In this document: in pieces, positions 51,904 through 61,565 of the stretch
Layout: the number at the start of each line of letters is the position of its first letter
Numbering within the stretch: the first letter of the stretch is position 1
Source: Alloacidobacterium sp963823845
GTDB lineage: Bacteria > Acidobacteriota > Terriglobia > Terriglobales > Acidobacteriaceae
Direction: 5' to 3'
Assembly (NCBI GenBank): GCA_963823845.1
Contig: CAWGND010000029.1
Coordinates: 62,001-126,000, forward strand
DNA length: 64,000 bases
Notes under the pieces: generated by a model
Told to the model about the DNA's origin: nothing
What the model saw: the letters and a program-made list of their open reading frames with translations, nothing else
Database searches by the model: none
Position numbers and translations under genes: made by a program

Positions 51904-53382
51904 TTATTTCAGGGAATCCACCGCCTGCAATTCCGCCGCAACCACATCGCGCGGCAGCGGCACATACCCCAACGACGAACACTGCTTCTGCCCGGCGCTC
52001 AGCATCCACCGCAGAAATCCCGCGATCGCGGCCCGCTTTTGCGCATCCCCCGTCTTCGGCGCCAGAATCCAAGTAAACGAGCTGATCGGGTAAGCATCTT
52101 TCTCCTGCGAATCGAGCAGCGAAACGCGAAAATCGCCGCCCTTTGCGTGAGCCTTGGCAGCAGCGGCGGCAGAAAGACTCGCCAGATCGGCCTTGATAAA
52201 CCTTCCTGCCGGATTGCGCACCGCGGCATAGTTCAGATCATGCTGGATGGCATACGTCATCTCGACATAGCCAATTGAATTCGGCGTCTTCGCCACAATC
52301 TCCACGACGCCCTCATTCCCTTCGGCAGCCGTACCCACCGGCCACTCCACGCGCGCGCCTTCACCCACCTTGCTCTTCCACGCGGGACTGGCCAGCGATA
52401 AGTAGCTCGTCCACGCGTAAGTCGTCCCGCTGCCATCCGAGCGGTGGACCACAGCAATCTCCGCGTCGGGCAAACGCGCACCGCCGTTCGCTTCGCGAAT
52501 GCGCGAGTCATTCCACTTGCGAATCGTGCCCGCATAAATGTCCGCGAGCACTTGCGGCGTCATATTCAGCGTGTGGCCAACATCCGGCAGGTTGTAGATA
52601 GGAACCACCCCGCCCACCACCGTCGGGAAATAAAAGGCGTCCGGCTGCGGTCCCTCCATCTCGCGAATGTCCGAGGCGGCAAAATCAAGCTTACCTTCCC
52701 GCAACGCGTCCACCCCCGCCTCCGATCCAACAGCATCGTAGGAGATAGGAAATCCACTCGCAGTCTGCTGAAAAGTCTCGAACCACCTCATATAGATAGG
52801 CACGGGAAACGTTGACCCGCCCCCATGGAGAGACACATGCACTCCGGGACCTGTGGCCGCAGGCACTGAAGCAGCCGGCACGCCACCCTTCATATCTGCC
52901 TGCAGTTTCGCCACAATCTGATCGGCAAGATCATCGACGATACTCGCGGTGCGAAAACGTCCCGGCGTCGCCAGATATGACCACAGTATCCGGCTCGACG
53001 CGTCCGCAAGCTCTACCGACAAATAACCCTGGTAAACCTGCTGCCGCGAGTTGTTCGAGCGAAGACTGTTCGAGATCGTTCCCGTCACCCAGATGACTGC
53101 CTTGCCATGCAAAGTGGCATCGGCGGCGTCCGCCTTGTCGACCACGCGGACTCCGTCGCTCTTCAGCCGGTCCGCCACCCGCCTGCGCACAGCCTCTGCA
53201 TTATTGCCTGCGCCAAACGAGCCGACAAAAACCGTGTGCACCGCCTGCAGATTCTGATCCGCGCCCGCCGACACAGGCGTCAGCAGGATTGGCAGCCATA
53301 GAGCACACAGCAACCGCATCCAGTCCCGCGCGGCAGAGTCTCGGCGGACCCACATAGATCGACCTCGAAGCCGCATTTTCAT
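51904..53382 (-). CDS. PstS-like phosphate-binding protein with extra N-terminal domain
   Basis: A 492-residue exported protein. The N-terminus has a long basic lead and hydrophobic core (RLLCALWLPILLTPVSAGA at about 23-41). Residues about 45-170 form a domain of about 125 residues (AVHTVFVGSFGAGNNAEAVRR to IVAKLQADM) not seen in ordinary PstS. From about 185 the PstS fold begins: LHGGGSTFPVPIYMRWFETF, LDFAASDIREMEG, RSDGSGTTYAWTSYLS and IGYVEMTYAIQH, which hold the phosphate loops. No pstCAB or phoU genes are nearby. It may sense or scavenge phosphate without a dedicated transporter; that is inference. Confidence 0.82.
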   Translation of the reverse strand: MKMRLRGRSMWVRRDSAARDWMRLLCALWLPILLTPVSAGADQNLQAVHTVFVGSFGAGNNAEAVRRRVADRLKSDGVRVVDKADAADATLHGKAVIWVTGTISNSLRSNNSRQQVYQGYLSVELADASSRILWSYLATPGRFRTASIVDDLADQIVAKLQADMKGGVPAASVPAATGPGVHVSLHGGGSTFPVPIYMRWFETFQQTASGFPISYDAVGSEAGVDALREGKLDFAASDIREMEGPQPDAFYFPTVVGGVVPIYNLPDVGHTLNMTPQVLADIYAGTIRKWNDSRIREANGGARLPDAEIAVVHRSDGSGTTYAWTSYLSLASPAWKSKVGEGARVEWPVGTAAEGNEGVVEIVAKTPNSIGYVEMTYAIQHDLNYAAVRNPAGRFIKADLASLSAAAAAKAHAKGGDFRVSLLDSQEKDAYPISSFTWILAPKTGDAQKRAAIAGFLRWMLSAGQKQCSSLGYVPLPRDVVAAELQAVDSLK

Positions 53383-53474
53383 CGCCCTCAGTAGCTTGCA
53401 TCATTCTCAATGGAAATTGGATGAAAAGAAATGGCCGCTAAAATCCGAATGTCGCAGTCGGACATAATGGATGC

Positions 53475-53822
53475 ATGCCCGCATCCAGCCCCAGGCGCCC
53501 CGATGTTCCCCGCAACCTCAAGCCTTATTTCCTCTGCCTGCTAAAAAAAGGCCCGCGCTGGAACATCACCGAAGGCAATGAAGACCTGATGCCGAACTAT
53601 CTCGCATGGCTGCGCCGCGAAACCGAAGCCCGCCGCATCCTCTTCGCTGGCCCGATAACCGACGACGGCGACATCATCGCGACCGTCATCCTTGAAGCCC
53701 CAACCGCCGAGGAAGCCGCAGCAGCCATCCACGCCAACCCCGGCACAGAATCAGGCCACTTCCTCGCCGAGATCCATCCCTGCTACCTGCCCGCGCTCGA
53801 TGCCGTTCGGGTAGAGTACTAG
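53475..53822 (+). CDS. YciI family protein
   Basis: A 115-residue cytoplasmic protein with the ferredoxin-like alpha+beta fold of the YciI/YCII family. N-terminal strand LKPYFLCLLKKGPRW, helix NYLAWLRRETEARRILFAGPITDDG, strand IIATVILEAPTAEEA and C-terminal HFLAEIHPCYLP. The aspartate and histidine often catalytic in the family are only partly matched. Function of most members is unknown; some are dehydratase- or lactonase-like. ATG 53475 gives a slightly long, Pro/Ser/Arg-rich N-terminal tail. The stop codon is two bases from the convergent permease stop. Confidence 0.8.
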   Translation: MPASSPRRPDVPRNLKPYFLCLLKKGPRWNITEGNEDLMPNYLAWLRRETEARRILFAGPITDDGDIIATVILEAPTAEEAAAAIHANPGTESGHFLAEIHPCYLPALDAVRVEY

Positions 53823-53823
53823 C

Positions 53824-56310
53824 TCACTCGTACCGCAAAGCCTCCATCGGCTCAACCCTCGCCGCCCGCCGCGCCGGAATATATGCCGCCAGCGCAGCCA
53901 CGCCAATCAGGAAAAGAGCGGCCCCTCCATAAATCAGCGGATCAGTCGCGCTCACGCCTAGCAGCCTGCCGCCGCTCCCCATCGCCGAGCCGGCAAACGA
54001 AATCGCCGAAAGGCTCCGCGCCACCGCCATCGCCAGCAAAAAGCCAACCAGCAAGCCCACCGAGGCCAGCGTCAGCCCCTGCCGCACTACCAGCCGAAGC
54101 ACATCGTCAGGACGAGCCCCGAGAGCCATCCGGATGCCAATTTCATGCGTCCTCTGCACCACCGAATACGACATCACGCTGTACAGCCCGACCGCTGCCA
54201 GCACCACCGCCAGTGCACCCAGCACCGTCAGCAGGCTCGCCGCGATCTTCTGCGCATACAGCGACGCGCCAATGTATTCCGTGAGCGGCACCGCATCAAA
54301 AACGTTTACGTTCGGGTCGATCTCGAGGACCATTTCCCGCACCAGCGGCAGCGCCGTTTTCGCATCGCCCGCAGTCCGCACATAGAACGCCAGCTGCATG
54401 TCGGCGCGATAAATCTGGCGGAACGGCACGTAGAAATAAGGCAGCGGAGCCTCGCCCGGATAGTGATACTTGCTGTCCTGCGCCACGCCGACCACCGTGA
54501 ACCATTCTCCCCACCCACGCACGCGCCGTCCGACGGGATCGCGTCCCGCAAAGAAGCGCTTCGCGAAAGTCTGGTTCACGATCATCACCGGATTCGTTTT
54601 CTCATCGTCGTGCTCGGTAAAATCACGCCCATCGACCAGCGGAATACGCATCAACGAAAAATATCCGGGCGAAATCACATTCCGGAATAACTTCATGTTT
54701 TCCGCCGGCCCCGGCGCATAGCCCTCGATGGTCAGGTCCTCCCACCAGCTCGGCTCGAATCCGAGCGGCACTCCATCGGAGTACGCGACGTTCTTCACGC
54801 CCGGCGCCGACTCCAGCTTCTCCCTGAGCCTGAAAGAGAATTGCTTTCTCTGCTCCAGGTTGTATCCGTTCGTCGACAGATAAAACTGCGAAAGCAGCAC
54901 ATGGTTCGGATCGAAGCCCGGCTTGATCTCCCGCAGCGCCTCAAAGCTCCGCGCAAACAGCCCTGCGGCAATCAGCGCAACCAGCGCCAGCGATACCTCC
55001 GCCGTAATCAGCACCGATCGCATCCGATGCGACCGCGCCCCCGTCATGCCGCTCTTGCCCGCCTCGTTGAGCCGTTCGCTCAGCGCCGTCTCCTTCAGCT
55101 GCAGCGCCGGAAGAACCCCGGTCAAAAACGCGACCAGCCCGCAAAGCGCCATCGTGAACAGCAGCACACGTCCGTTCATCGGCTGCTGCATGGCCATCGA
55201 CATCTGTCCCGCAGGCAGCAGCAAAACCAGTGCGCGTCCCAGCCACTGCGTCGCGATGAGTCCCGCCAATCCCGCAGCCCCAGCCAGCACCAGGCTCTCC
55301 ACAAACACCTGCTGCGCCACCCGCCCATGCCCGGCGCCTAAAGCCATGCGCGTGCTGAACTCCTTCTGCCTCGCCGTCGTGCGCGCCAGCAGCAGGTTCG
55401 CCACATTGGCGCAGACAATCAGCAGAACCACCGCGCATACTCCCAGCAGCAGCCGCAGCGGAGCCAGCAACAAACTCTGCGGCCCGAAATGCGATTTCGC
55501 CATCGGCAGATACGTCGCGCTCATGCCTTCATTCGTGTCCGCATCCGCCACGGACATGAATTTCGCCAGCGCTGCCAGCTCCTGTTGCGCCTGCTCCAGC
55601 GTCACGCCCGGCTTCAACCGCGCGATCCCGAGCATATTGCGGTCTTTGCGATCGCGCAGCATCCATTCGCCAACGCCGTTCAGGACGGGCTGCATCATAT
55701 AAGGCACCCACAGGTCCTGCGCTTCGCCCGGCACCGAGCCGCGAAATTCCGGCGCGGCCACGCCCACAATCGTCAGCTCATGCTGGTTGATGCGGATCGT
55801 CTTCCCGGCAATCTGAGGGTCCACGTTAAAGTGCGAGCGCCAGAAGCGGTCGCTGATCACCACCACCGGAAACGCTCCCGGCTTGTCGCCATATTCCTCG
55901 GGCAGAAACGTCCGCCCCAGCTCCGCCTTCGTGCCCAGCACTGAGAAGAAGTTCCCCGAAACCAGCTCACCCCACACCCGCTCGGCATGCTCTTCCTGCC
56001 CGACGCTAAAGGCCGCCGGGTGCGTCACCGCAATCCCGCTCACCAGCTTCAGGCGATCGCGAAAGTCGATATAGTCCGGATAGGAATTGGTGACAAACGC
56101 CCCGCCCGGCGCCAAGGTTTCAAGAGCAACCAGCCGATCCGGCTGCTCGACCCCCGGCAGCGGATGCAGCAGGATCGCGTCCACCCAACCAAAAACCGTC
56201 GAGCTCGTCGCGATTCCCAGCGCTAGTGTAAAAATCGTGACCGCGGCAAAGCCCGGATTGCGCCGTATCATGCGCATCGCGTGTTGCAGATCCTGAAGCA
56301 GGCTGTTCAT
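53824..56310 (-). CDS. MacB/FtsX-type orphan ABC permease (ADOP family)
   Basis: An 828-residue inner-membrane protein, second of its kind in this window. Start: LLQDLQHAMRMIRRNPGFAAVTIFTLALGIATSSTVFG, the ADOP signature. The first half has a periplasmic MacB_PCD domain (about 55-265) and a three-segment FtsX core near 285-430 (TTARQKEFSTRMALGAGHGR); the second half repeats this with RTHEIGIRMALGARPDDVLRL near 730. No ATPase accompanies it. ATG 56310 is preferred; the frame is open 20 codons further. Similar overall order to 41324-43729 but sequence is clearly diverged, so not a recent duplication. Confidence 0.9.
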   Translation of the reverse strand: MNSLLQDLQHAMRMIRRNPGFAAVTIFTLALGIATSSTVFGWVDAILLHPLPGVEQPDRLVALETLAPGGAFVTNSYPDYIDFRDRLKLVSGIAVTHPAAFSVGQEEHAERVWGELVSGNFFSVLGTKAELGRTFLPEEYGDKPGAFPVVVISDRFWRSHFNVDPQIAGKTIRINQHELTIVGVAAPEFRGSVPGEAQDLWVPYMMQPVLNGVGEWMLRDRKDRNMLGIARLKPGVTLEQAQQELAALAKFMSVADADTNEGMSATYLPMAKSHFGPQSLLLAPLRLLLGVCAVVLLIVCANVANLLLARTTARQKEFSTRMALGAGHGRVAQQVFVESLVLAGAAGLAGLIATQWLGRALVLLLPAGQMSMAMQQPMNGRVLLFTMALCGLVAFLTGVLPALQLKETALSERLNEAGKSGMTGARSHRMRSVLITAEVSLALVALIAAGLFARSFEALREIKPGFDPNHVLLSQFYLSTNGYNLEQRKQFSFRLREKLESAPGVKNVAYSDGVPLGFEPSWWEDLTIEGYAPGPAENMKLFRNVISPGYFSLMRIPLVDGRDFTEHDDEKTNPVMIVNQTFAKRFFAGRDPVGRRVRGWGEWFTVVGVAQDSKYHYPGEAPLPYFYVPFRQIYRADMQLAFYVRTAGDAKTALPLVREMVLEIDPNVNVFDAVPLTEYIGASLYAQKIAASLLTVLGALAVVLAAVGLYSVMSYSVVQRTHEIGIRMALGARPDDVLRLVVRQGLTLASVGLLVGFLLAMAVARSLSAISFAGSAMGSGGRLLGVSATDPLIYGGAALFLIGVAALAAYIPARRAARVEPMEALRYE

Positions 56311-56479
56311 GGCGAACCTATTTCTCCACGTCTGTAGTCCGCAATCCATCAGCCAATTTGCCGACCACACAAGTAGCTGAAAAGAATAGGAGAAAGGAAA
56401 CTGCTACCCAGGTGAGTGTTCGTTTCCGAACAACTACGTTCAGGAATGGGCATCGGCAAGCAAGAACGTGAGCAAGCGG

Positions 56480-56512
56480 GAGAAAAAAGAAAACGCCCGC
56501 TCTTAAGCGGGC
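56480..56512 (-). terminator. Rho-independent terminator after rho
   Basis: Minus-strand stem GCCCGCT/AGCGGGC (56506-56512 with 56495-56501), loop TAAG, followed on that strand by GTTTTCTTTTTTCTC. Lies 20 bases beyond the rho stop codon. Confidence 0.88.
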
Positions 56513-56531
56513 ACCCATGGAAACAAGAAAT

Positions 56532-57782
<1,251 letters not shown>

Positions 57783-57894
57783 TGTCACCTGCGGTAGGAG
57801 GGTTGTTGTGGCGGGTCGGTCTTGATAGGAAGGAATCTCGGGATATGGCAGAATGTTTCAGCTAAACGGGGAAGGCCTGCACAGCAGGCCGCGC

Positions 57895-58116
57895 TTATGC
57901 TGCGCGGCGCTGCTGCTGAACCTTTGCCTTCTCTTCAGCGATGGGGGTTACCGCCACAGGGTTCTGGTAGCGGAAGCGAACCATAACATCATTCGTAGTG
58001 TCCTGCACACGCGTGTTCGGCTTGTGCAGCTTACGGGTCGCTTTGGAAGCCAGCTGACAGAGCTGGTAGCGATTGGAAACGTGGGTCAGAGCCCCAAATA
58101 TCAGGTCAGAACGCAT
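57895..58116 (-). CDS. rpoZ: RNA polymerase omega subunit
   Basis: A 73-residue small subunit that helps assemble RNA polymerase by binding beta-prime. The core MRSDLIFGALTHVSNRYQLCQLASKATRKLH is the omega helix pair with its conserved NRYxL...LASKATRxL pattern; TTNDVMVRF and PVAVTPIAEEKAKVQ follow. Length fits omega. The start is the second ATG of an ATGATG pair at 58116, six bases after AAGGAG; an upstream ATG at 58131 encloses that ribosome site. Located 113 bases before rho in the same direction, so the two may be cotranscribed. Confidence 0.8.
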   Translation of the reverse strand: MRSDLIFGALTHVSNRYQLCQLASKATRKLHKPNTRVQDTTNDVMVRFRYQNPVAVTPIAEEKAKVQQQRRAA

Positions 58117-58251
58117 CATATTCTCCTTCATCTTTCAGACAGTTCCACGATCCTTAGCGCGTAAAAACCGGCAGTGGATCGTCGGGAATAGAAACACCCT
58201 GTCGCCAAGGCTGACTTTCGTTTCGCTTCCCTAATCGGAAACTTCATCTTT

Positions 58252-58290
58252 TAAGACGCATCCATATGCGTCTTAGATCAATTTTTTTTG
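58252..58290 (+). terminator. Perfect hairpin followed by a T-run, no upstream gene
   Basis: TAAGACGCAT (58252-58261), loop CCAT, ATGCGTCTTA (58266-58275), then GATCAATTTTTTTTG. The plus-strand layout is that of an intrinsic terminator, yet no plus-strand gene precedes it. It could end a short antisense or small RNA from the rpoZ leader. Confidence 0.5.
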
Positions 58291-58736
58291 CTCTTTCTTC
58301 AACTTTTTCAGTCAATTCCTCTGCGGCACGGCATTGTACTCCGGTCTGCATTCCGTTCAACTGTTTGCTGAGATTGAGCGCACTATCATCACCCGAAGCG
58401 ACAGGGCACACCCTAGCGCCTGGGGCCAAAGACCAAAACATCTGCTTGGATCTGGGATTAAAAAGATTACGGCAGACGCGCGTGAAACAAATCTTGAACT
58501 CTTACTCTTGCTTCTTCAATGGAATCGGCACTTTTGAAATTAAACCGAATGCACCAAGAGGTCAACATTTTTTTTCATAGATTGCGCGAGGTTCTTATCC
58601 AGTAAATGGGAGCCTATTGTCACAGGTGCAAATCTGCCTGTCCTTCTACTCTACTTAACCGATTTTTCTCATAGGAATCATCAACCTGCCACCATATCCA
58701 ATTTTTCATAGACTCGCATCGGCCACCAGAAAAAGA

Positions 58737-58775
58737 TTGACAATCCAGCTAATTGTACTATTGTACTAATACAAA
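58737..58775 (+). promoter_or_regulatory. Promoter and palindromic operator of the GntR gene
   Basis: TTGACA (58737-58742) matches the -35 consensus. It is followed by the inverted repeat TTGTA (58761-58765), spacer CTAA, TACAA (58770-58774), which ends one base before the start codon, so the leader is very short or absent. TTGTAC occurs a further time at 58753. Autorepression is inferred. Confidence 0.65.
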
Positions 58776-59162
58776 ATGCTTATCCATGTCCAAGCCGGTC
58801 TCGGCACACCGATTTACCTCCAGATTGAGTCGCAGATGAAGCACGCCATCGCCGCCGGAGCCCTCCGCCAGGACGACATCCTGCCTCCGGTCCGCAAACT
58901 CGCCGCAGAGCTCCGCATCAATCCAAATACTGTAGCGCGGGCTTACCAGAACCTGGAACGCGACGGCATCCTGCGCACCGTTCCCGGAGGCGGCTGTTAC
59001 GTGAACGGGCAAAGCCCCGGCCTGCTCCGATCCGAGAAGCTCCGCCGTCTCAAGCCGCTGGCAACACAGCTCGCCGTCGAAGCGAAACAGCTGAGGCTGA
59101 CGCGACAAGATCTCCTCGCATTGCTCGAAAAGTCCTACGACGAACTCGAAGAGGCGCAATAA
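58776..59162 (+). CDS. GntR family transcriptional regulator, YtrA subfamily
   Basis: A 128-residue regulator. The winged helix domain (about 8-78: TPIYLQIESQMKHAIAAGALRQDDILPPVRKLAAELRINPNTVARAYQNLERDGIL) is the GntR signature. The remaining 45 residues form the short helical YtrA-type tail instead of a ligand domain. YtrA regulators normally sit next to ABC transporter genes they control; none is present here, the next gene being convergent. The palindrome immediately upstream suggests it represses itself. It may act on transporters elsewhere. Start ATG 58776 is the only sensible choice. Confidence 0.92.
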   Translation: MLIHVQAGLGTPIYLQIESQMKHAIAAGALRQDDILPPVRKLAAELRINPNTVARAYQNLERDGILRTVPGGGCYVNGQSPGLLRSEKLRRLKPLATQLAVEAKQLRLTRQDLLALLEKSYDELEEAQ

Positions 59163-59192
59163 GCGATCTCGCAATTCTTCCGCCTGCAGCCG

Positions 59193-59666
59193 TCACTTGG
59201 CTGGCGATGTCGCAACATCGCGCGTCGATTGCCAGGCAATCTGCTGCCATCGGCCGTCGCGCCTCGCATACACGGTCAGAATGAAAATATTGATATCGAA
59301 CGGAGCAGACTGCACCCGGGAGTCCATCACCCGCACCGCATACTCGCCATCGATCACCGCACCATCTCCCACGAGGCGCACCTGCAGATTTTTGGGCTGC
59401 CATGAGATGTAGTGCAGCTGGCCCGAGCGAATCGCGTCCAGGTAGCTTTTCTTTGTATCTACTTTGCCGCTCGCGTGGATATAAGTGACGTCATCGGCCA
59501 TGATCCGCTCCAGTGCTGTCACATCGGAATGATCCAGCGCGGTGGTGCGCGCCGCTTCGGTCGCGACGACATCTTTTTCGGCCGGGCTGTCTCCAGACGG
59601 CGCCGGCGCGGCCAGCAGTGCGCTGGCTGCCCATACAAGACTCAACAAGAACCAGGATTTTCTCAT
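59193..59666 (-). CDS. Exported NTF2-like/DUF4440 family protein
   Basis: A 157-residue protein with a signal peptide (KSWFLLSLVWAASALLAA, cleavage near 20) and an NTF2-like fold: ARTTALDHSDVTALERIMADDVTYIHASG, then the strand-rich half (VRLVGDGAVIDGEYAVRVMDS, INIFILTVYARRDGRWQQIAWQST). Members bind small ligands or are enzymes of the ketosteroid-isomerase type; no catalytic assignment is possible. The site AGGAGG lies directly ahead of ATG 59666. It is 36 bases downstream of the DUF1801 gene on the same strand and may be cotranscribed. Confidence 0.8.
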   Translation of the reverse strand: MRKSWFLLSLVWAASALLAAPAPSGDSPAEKDVVATEAARTTALDHSDVTALERIMADDVTYIHASGKVDTKKSYLDAIRSGQLHYISWQPKNLQVRLVGDGAVIDGEYAVRVMDSRVQSAPFDINIFILTVYARRDGRWQQIAWQSTRDVATSPAK

Positions 59667-59702
59667 GAGCCTCCTTCCTCTCCTCAACACTTACCCCGGC
59701 CG

Positions 59703-60092
59703 TCAGCCTGCTTTCTTATCTTCGTTCTGCATAAGCCGCATCTTCACCATCTTCTTGACGAGTGCAGTTGGCAGCGGCCTGTCGATTGGGAACTGAATGG
59801 TGCCTTTGGATGTGGAGAAGCGCGTCAGCTCGTCCTTGAAAGCCTCGATCACTGAGGCGGTGGGGAAGAAACTGCAGTGATTCGAAAACGCGGCGTACCA
59901 GACCAGAACCTTTTTGTACTTGAACGCAGGCATGCCGTAGCTGATGGTCTCTGTAGTCTCCGGTGGCACGGCGGACCGAATCGCCGCGCGAATCTTGTTC
60001 AGAGTGCTGCGGGCAGGTTCGGGGATGCTGGCAAGGTATTCATCAACGGATTTTGGAGCGTTGCTTTGAGTGCCGGATTTGTCTTTTTTCAC
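59703..60092 (-). CDS. DUF1801 family protein
   Basis: A 129-residue cytoplasmic protein. The DUF1801/YdhG fold is shown by SVDEYLASIPEPARSTLNKIRAAIRSAVP near the start, the motif TISYGMPAFKYKKVLVWYAAF, and the C-terminal GTIQFPIDRPLPTALVKKMVKMRL. Some relatives are iron chaperones of frataxin-like fold; others are unassigned. The start is taken as GTG 60092, which begins the basic lead KKDKSGTQ. The open frame continues 31 codons further but that part looks non-coding. Adjacent to the DUF4440 gene on the same strand. Confidence 0.8.
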   Translation of the reverse strand: MKKDKSGTQSNAPKSVDEYLASIPEPARSTLNKIRAAIRSAVPPETTETISYGMPAFKYKKVLVWYAAFSNHCSFFPTASVIEAFKDELTRFSTSKGTIQFPIDRPLPTALVKKMVKMRLMQNEDKKAG

Positions 60093-60215
60093 GGTGGCAG
60101 TCCTGAAAGAACTTAGACTTCGAGTCCATCGAGAGCGCGTGCTATGCTCACGGTACTCCCCGGAAAATCGTAGCTCAAGGTGCATTCGCAGATCTGGCGC
60201 GAGGAGAGGCGGCTT

Positions 60216-61556
60216 GTGTCGACCATCGAGCAGTTATCTCCCGCGTCCTCTCTGCCGCCATTGTCCGATGAATCCGTGGGCCGGTCCGCTGTGCGCAAGG
60301 CAAGCTGGCGACTGCTGCCCCTCATTGCGCTGGGGTACGGCACGGCCTACATGGACCGCGTCAACATCAGCTTTGCATCGCTGCAGATGAACCGCGACCT
60401 GCATTTCAGCGCAACCGTCTATGGCCTTGGCGCGGGGTTCTTCTTTCTCAGCTATGCCGCGTGCGAGATTCCGTCCAACCTGCTGCTCTTGCGCTTCGGC
60501 GCGCGCCGCTGGCTTGCCCGGATCATGCTGACCTGGGGAGCACTGGCTGTGGCCATGATGTTCGTGAGAACGCCCGTCCAGTTCTACGTGGTGCGATTCT
60601 TCCTGGGCATGGCGGAGGCTGGGTTCTTTCCCGGGGTGCTCTTTTATCTCATGCAGTGGTTCCCGCCGGAGATGCGCGCCCGTGCAGTGAGCCGCTTTTA
60701 CGTATCGCTGCCGCTCAGCTCGGTGGTCATGGGTCTGATTGCCGGCGCGCTACTCAACCTGCAGGGCCGCCTCGGCCTGGCGGGCTGGCAGTGGCTTTTC
60801 CTGGTCGAGGGCCTGCCTGCGATTGCGCTCGGCATCGTCTTCCTGCTTTGCCTGCCCGATACGCCGGCACATGCCGCATGGCTTGCTCCCGAGGAGCAAG
60901 CCTGGCTTCTTACGCAAATTCGCGAAGATGCGGCCGCAGGCGGTCACACGGAGAATTTTGGCCGTGCGCTGCGCGACCCGCGCGTCTGGCAGCTCGGCTT
61001 GCTCTCTCTCTGCATGCTTGGCTCCAACTACGCCTACACCTTCTCAGCGCCCGCCATTCTGAAAAAGCTTACCGGGTTCAGCGTCACGAACGTCGGCTTC
61101 CTGATTGCCGCCATGAACTTGCTCGGCGCCGCCGGCATGATCCTGAACGCCATCCATTCCGACCGCGTCCGCGAGCGGTACTGGCATGTCATCGTTCCAT
61201 TTCTGGTGATCGCTGCCGGCTTCTTCGTCGGCGGTTCTTCCCTGCTGCCGTGGATTGCGGTGCCCGCGCTGGCGGTCGCAGTCATCAGCCACAGTTCCCT
61301 GCAGGGGCCGCTGCTGTCGATTCCGGCAATCTTCCTCAAGGGAAGATCTGCCGCGGCTGGCATTGCAGCCATGAATACGATCGGGATGCTCGGCGGCTTC
61401 ATCGGCCCTTACTGGATGGGGCTGGCGAAGGACTTCACGGGCGACTATCAGCGCGGCTTGCTGACCCTGACCATCCCGGGTCTTACCGCCGCCGCCATCA
61501 TGTTTAGCATGTTGCGGAGCGCTCAGAAACAGCGCGATGCTGCGAACGCCAGCTGA
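60216..61556 (+). CDS. MFS transporter, anion:cation symporter family
   Basis: A 446-residue inner-membrane transporter with twelve segments. The lead LIALGYGTAYMDRVNISFASLQMNRDL in segment one, the RFGARRWLARI loop after segment two and RFFLGMAEAGFFPGVLFYL in segment four match the ACS branch (tartrate, phthalate, glucarate-like permeases). Substrate is probably an organic anion; no catabolic genes adjoin it. The start is GTG 60216, chosen for the GAGGAGAGG ribosome site at 60201-60209. ATG 60180 lies before that site. Probably monocistronic. Confidence 0.88.
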   Translation: MSTIEQLSPASSLPPLSDESVGRSAVRKASWRLLPLIALGYGTAYMDRVNISFASLQMNRDLHFSATVYGLGAGFFFLSYAACEIPSNLLLLRFGARRWLARIMLTWGALAVAMMFVRTPVQFYVVRFFLGMAEAGFFPGVLFYLMQWFPPEMRARAVSRFYVSLPLSSVVMGLIAGALLNLQGRLGLAGWQWLFLVEGLPAIALGIVFLLCLPDTPAHAAWLAPEEQAWLLTQIREDAAAGGHTENFGRALRDPRVWQLGLLSLCMLGSNYAYTFSAPAILKKLTGFSVTNVGFLIAAMNLLGAAGMILNAIHSDRVRERYWHVIVPFLVIAAGFFVGGSSLLPWIAVPALAVAVISHSSLQGPLLSIPAIFLKGRSAAAGIAAMNTIGMLGGFIGPYWMGLAKDFTGDYQRGLLTLTIPGLTAAAIMFSMLRSAQKQRDAANAS

Positions 61557-61565
61557 AGCCTAGTA

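Larger units (their letters stand above)
58117..58775. other. Long intergenic region between rpoZ and the GntR regulator
   Basis: About 660 bases, AT-richer than the surroundings. It contains a perfect 10-bp hairpin (58252-58275) and, at the right end, the GntR promoter/operator. Two short open frames (minus 58244-58441, plus 58266-58580) overlap each other; neither has a ribosome site or recognised family. The rpoZ-rho promoter must lie in the left part. Confidence 0.5.

Noticed and set aside
58244..58580. Two opposing short frames between rpoZ and the GntR gene
   Set aside because: They overlap each other, lack ribosome sites and recognised families; at most one could be real and nothing favours either.
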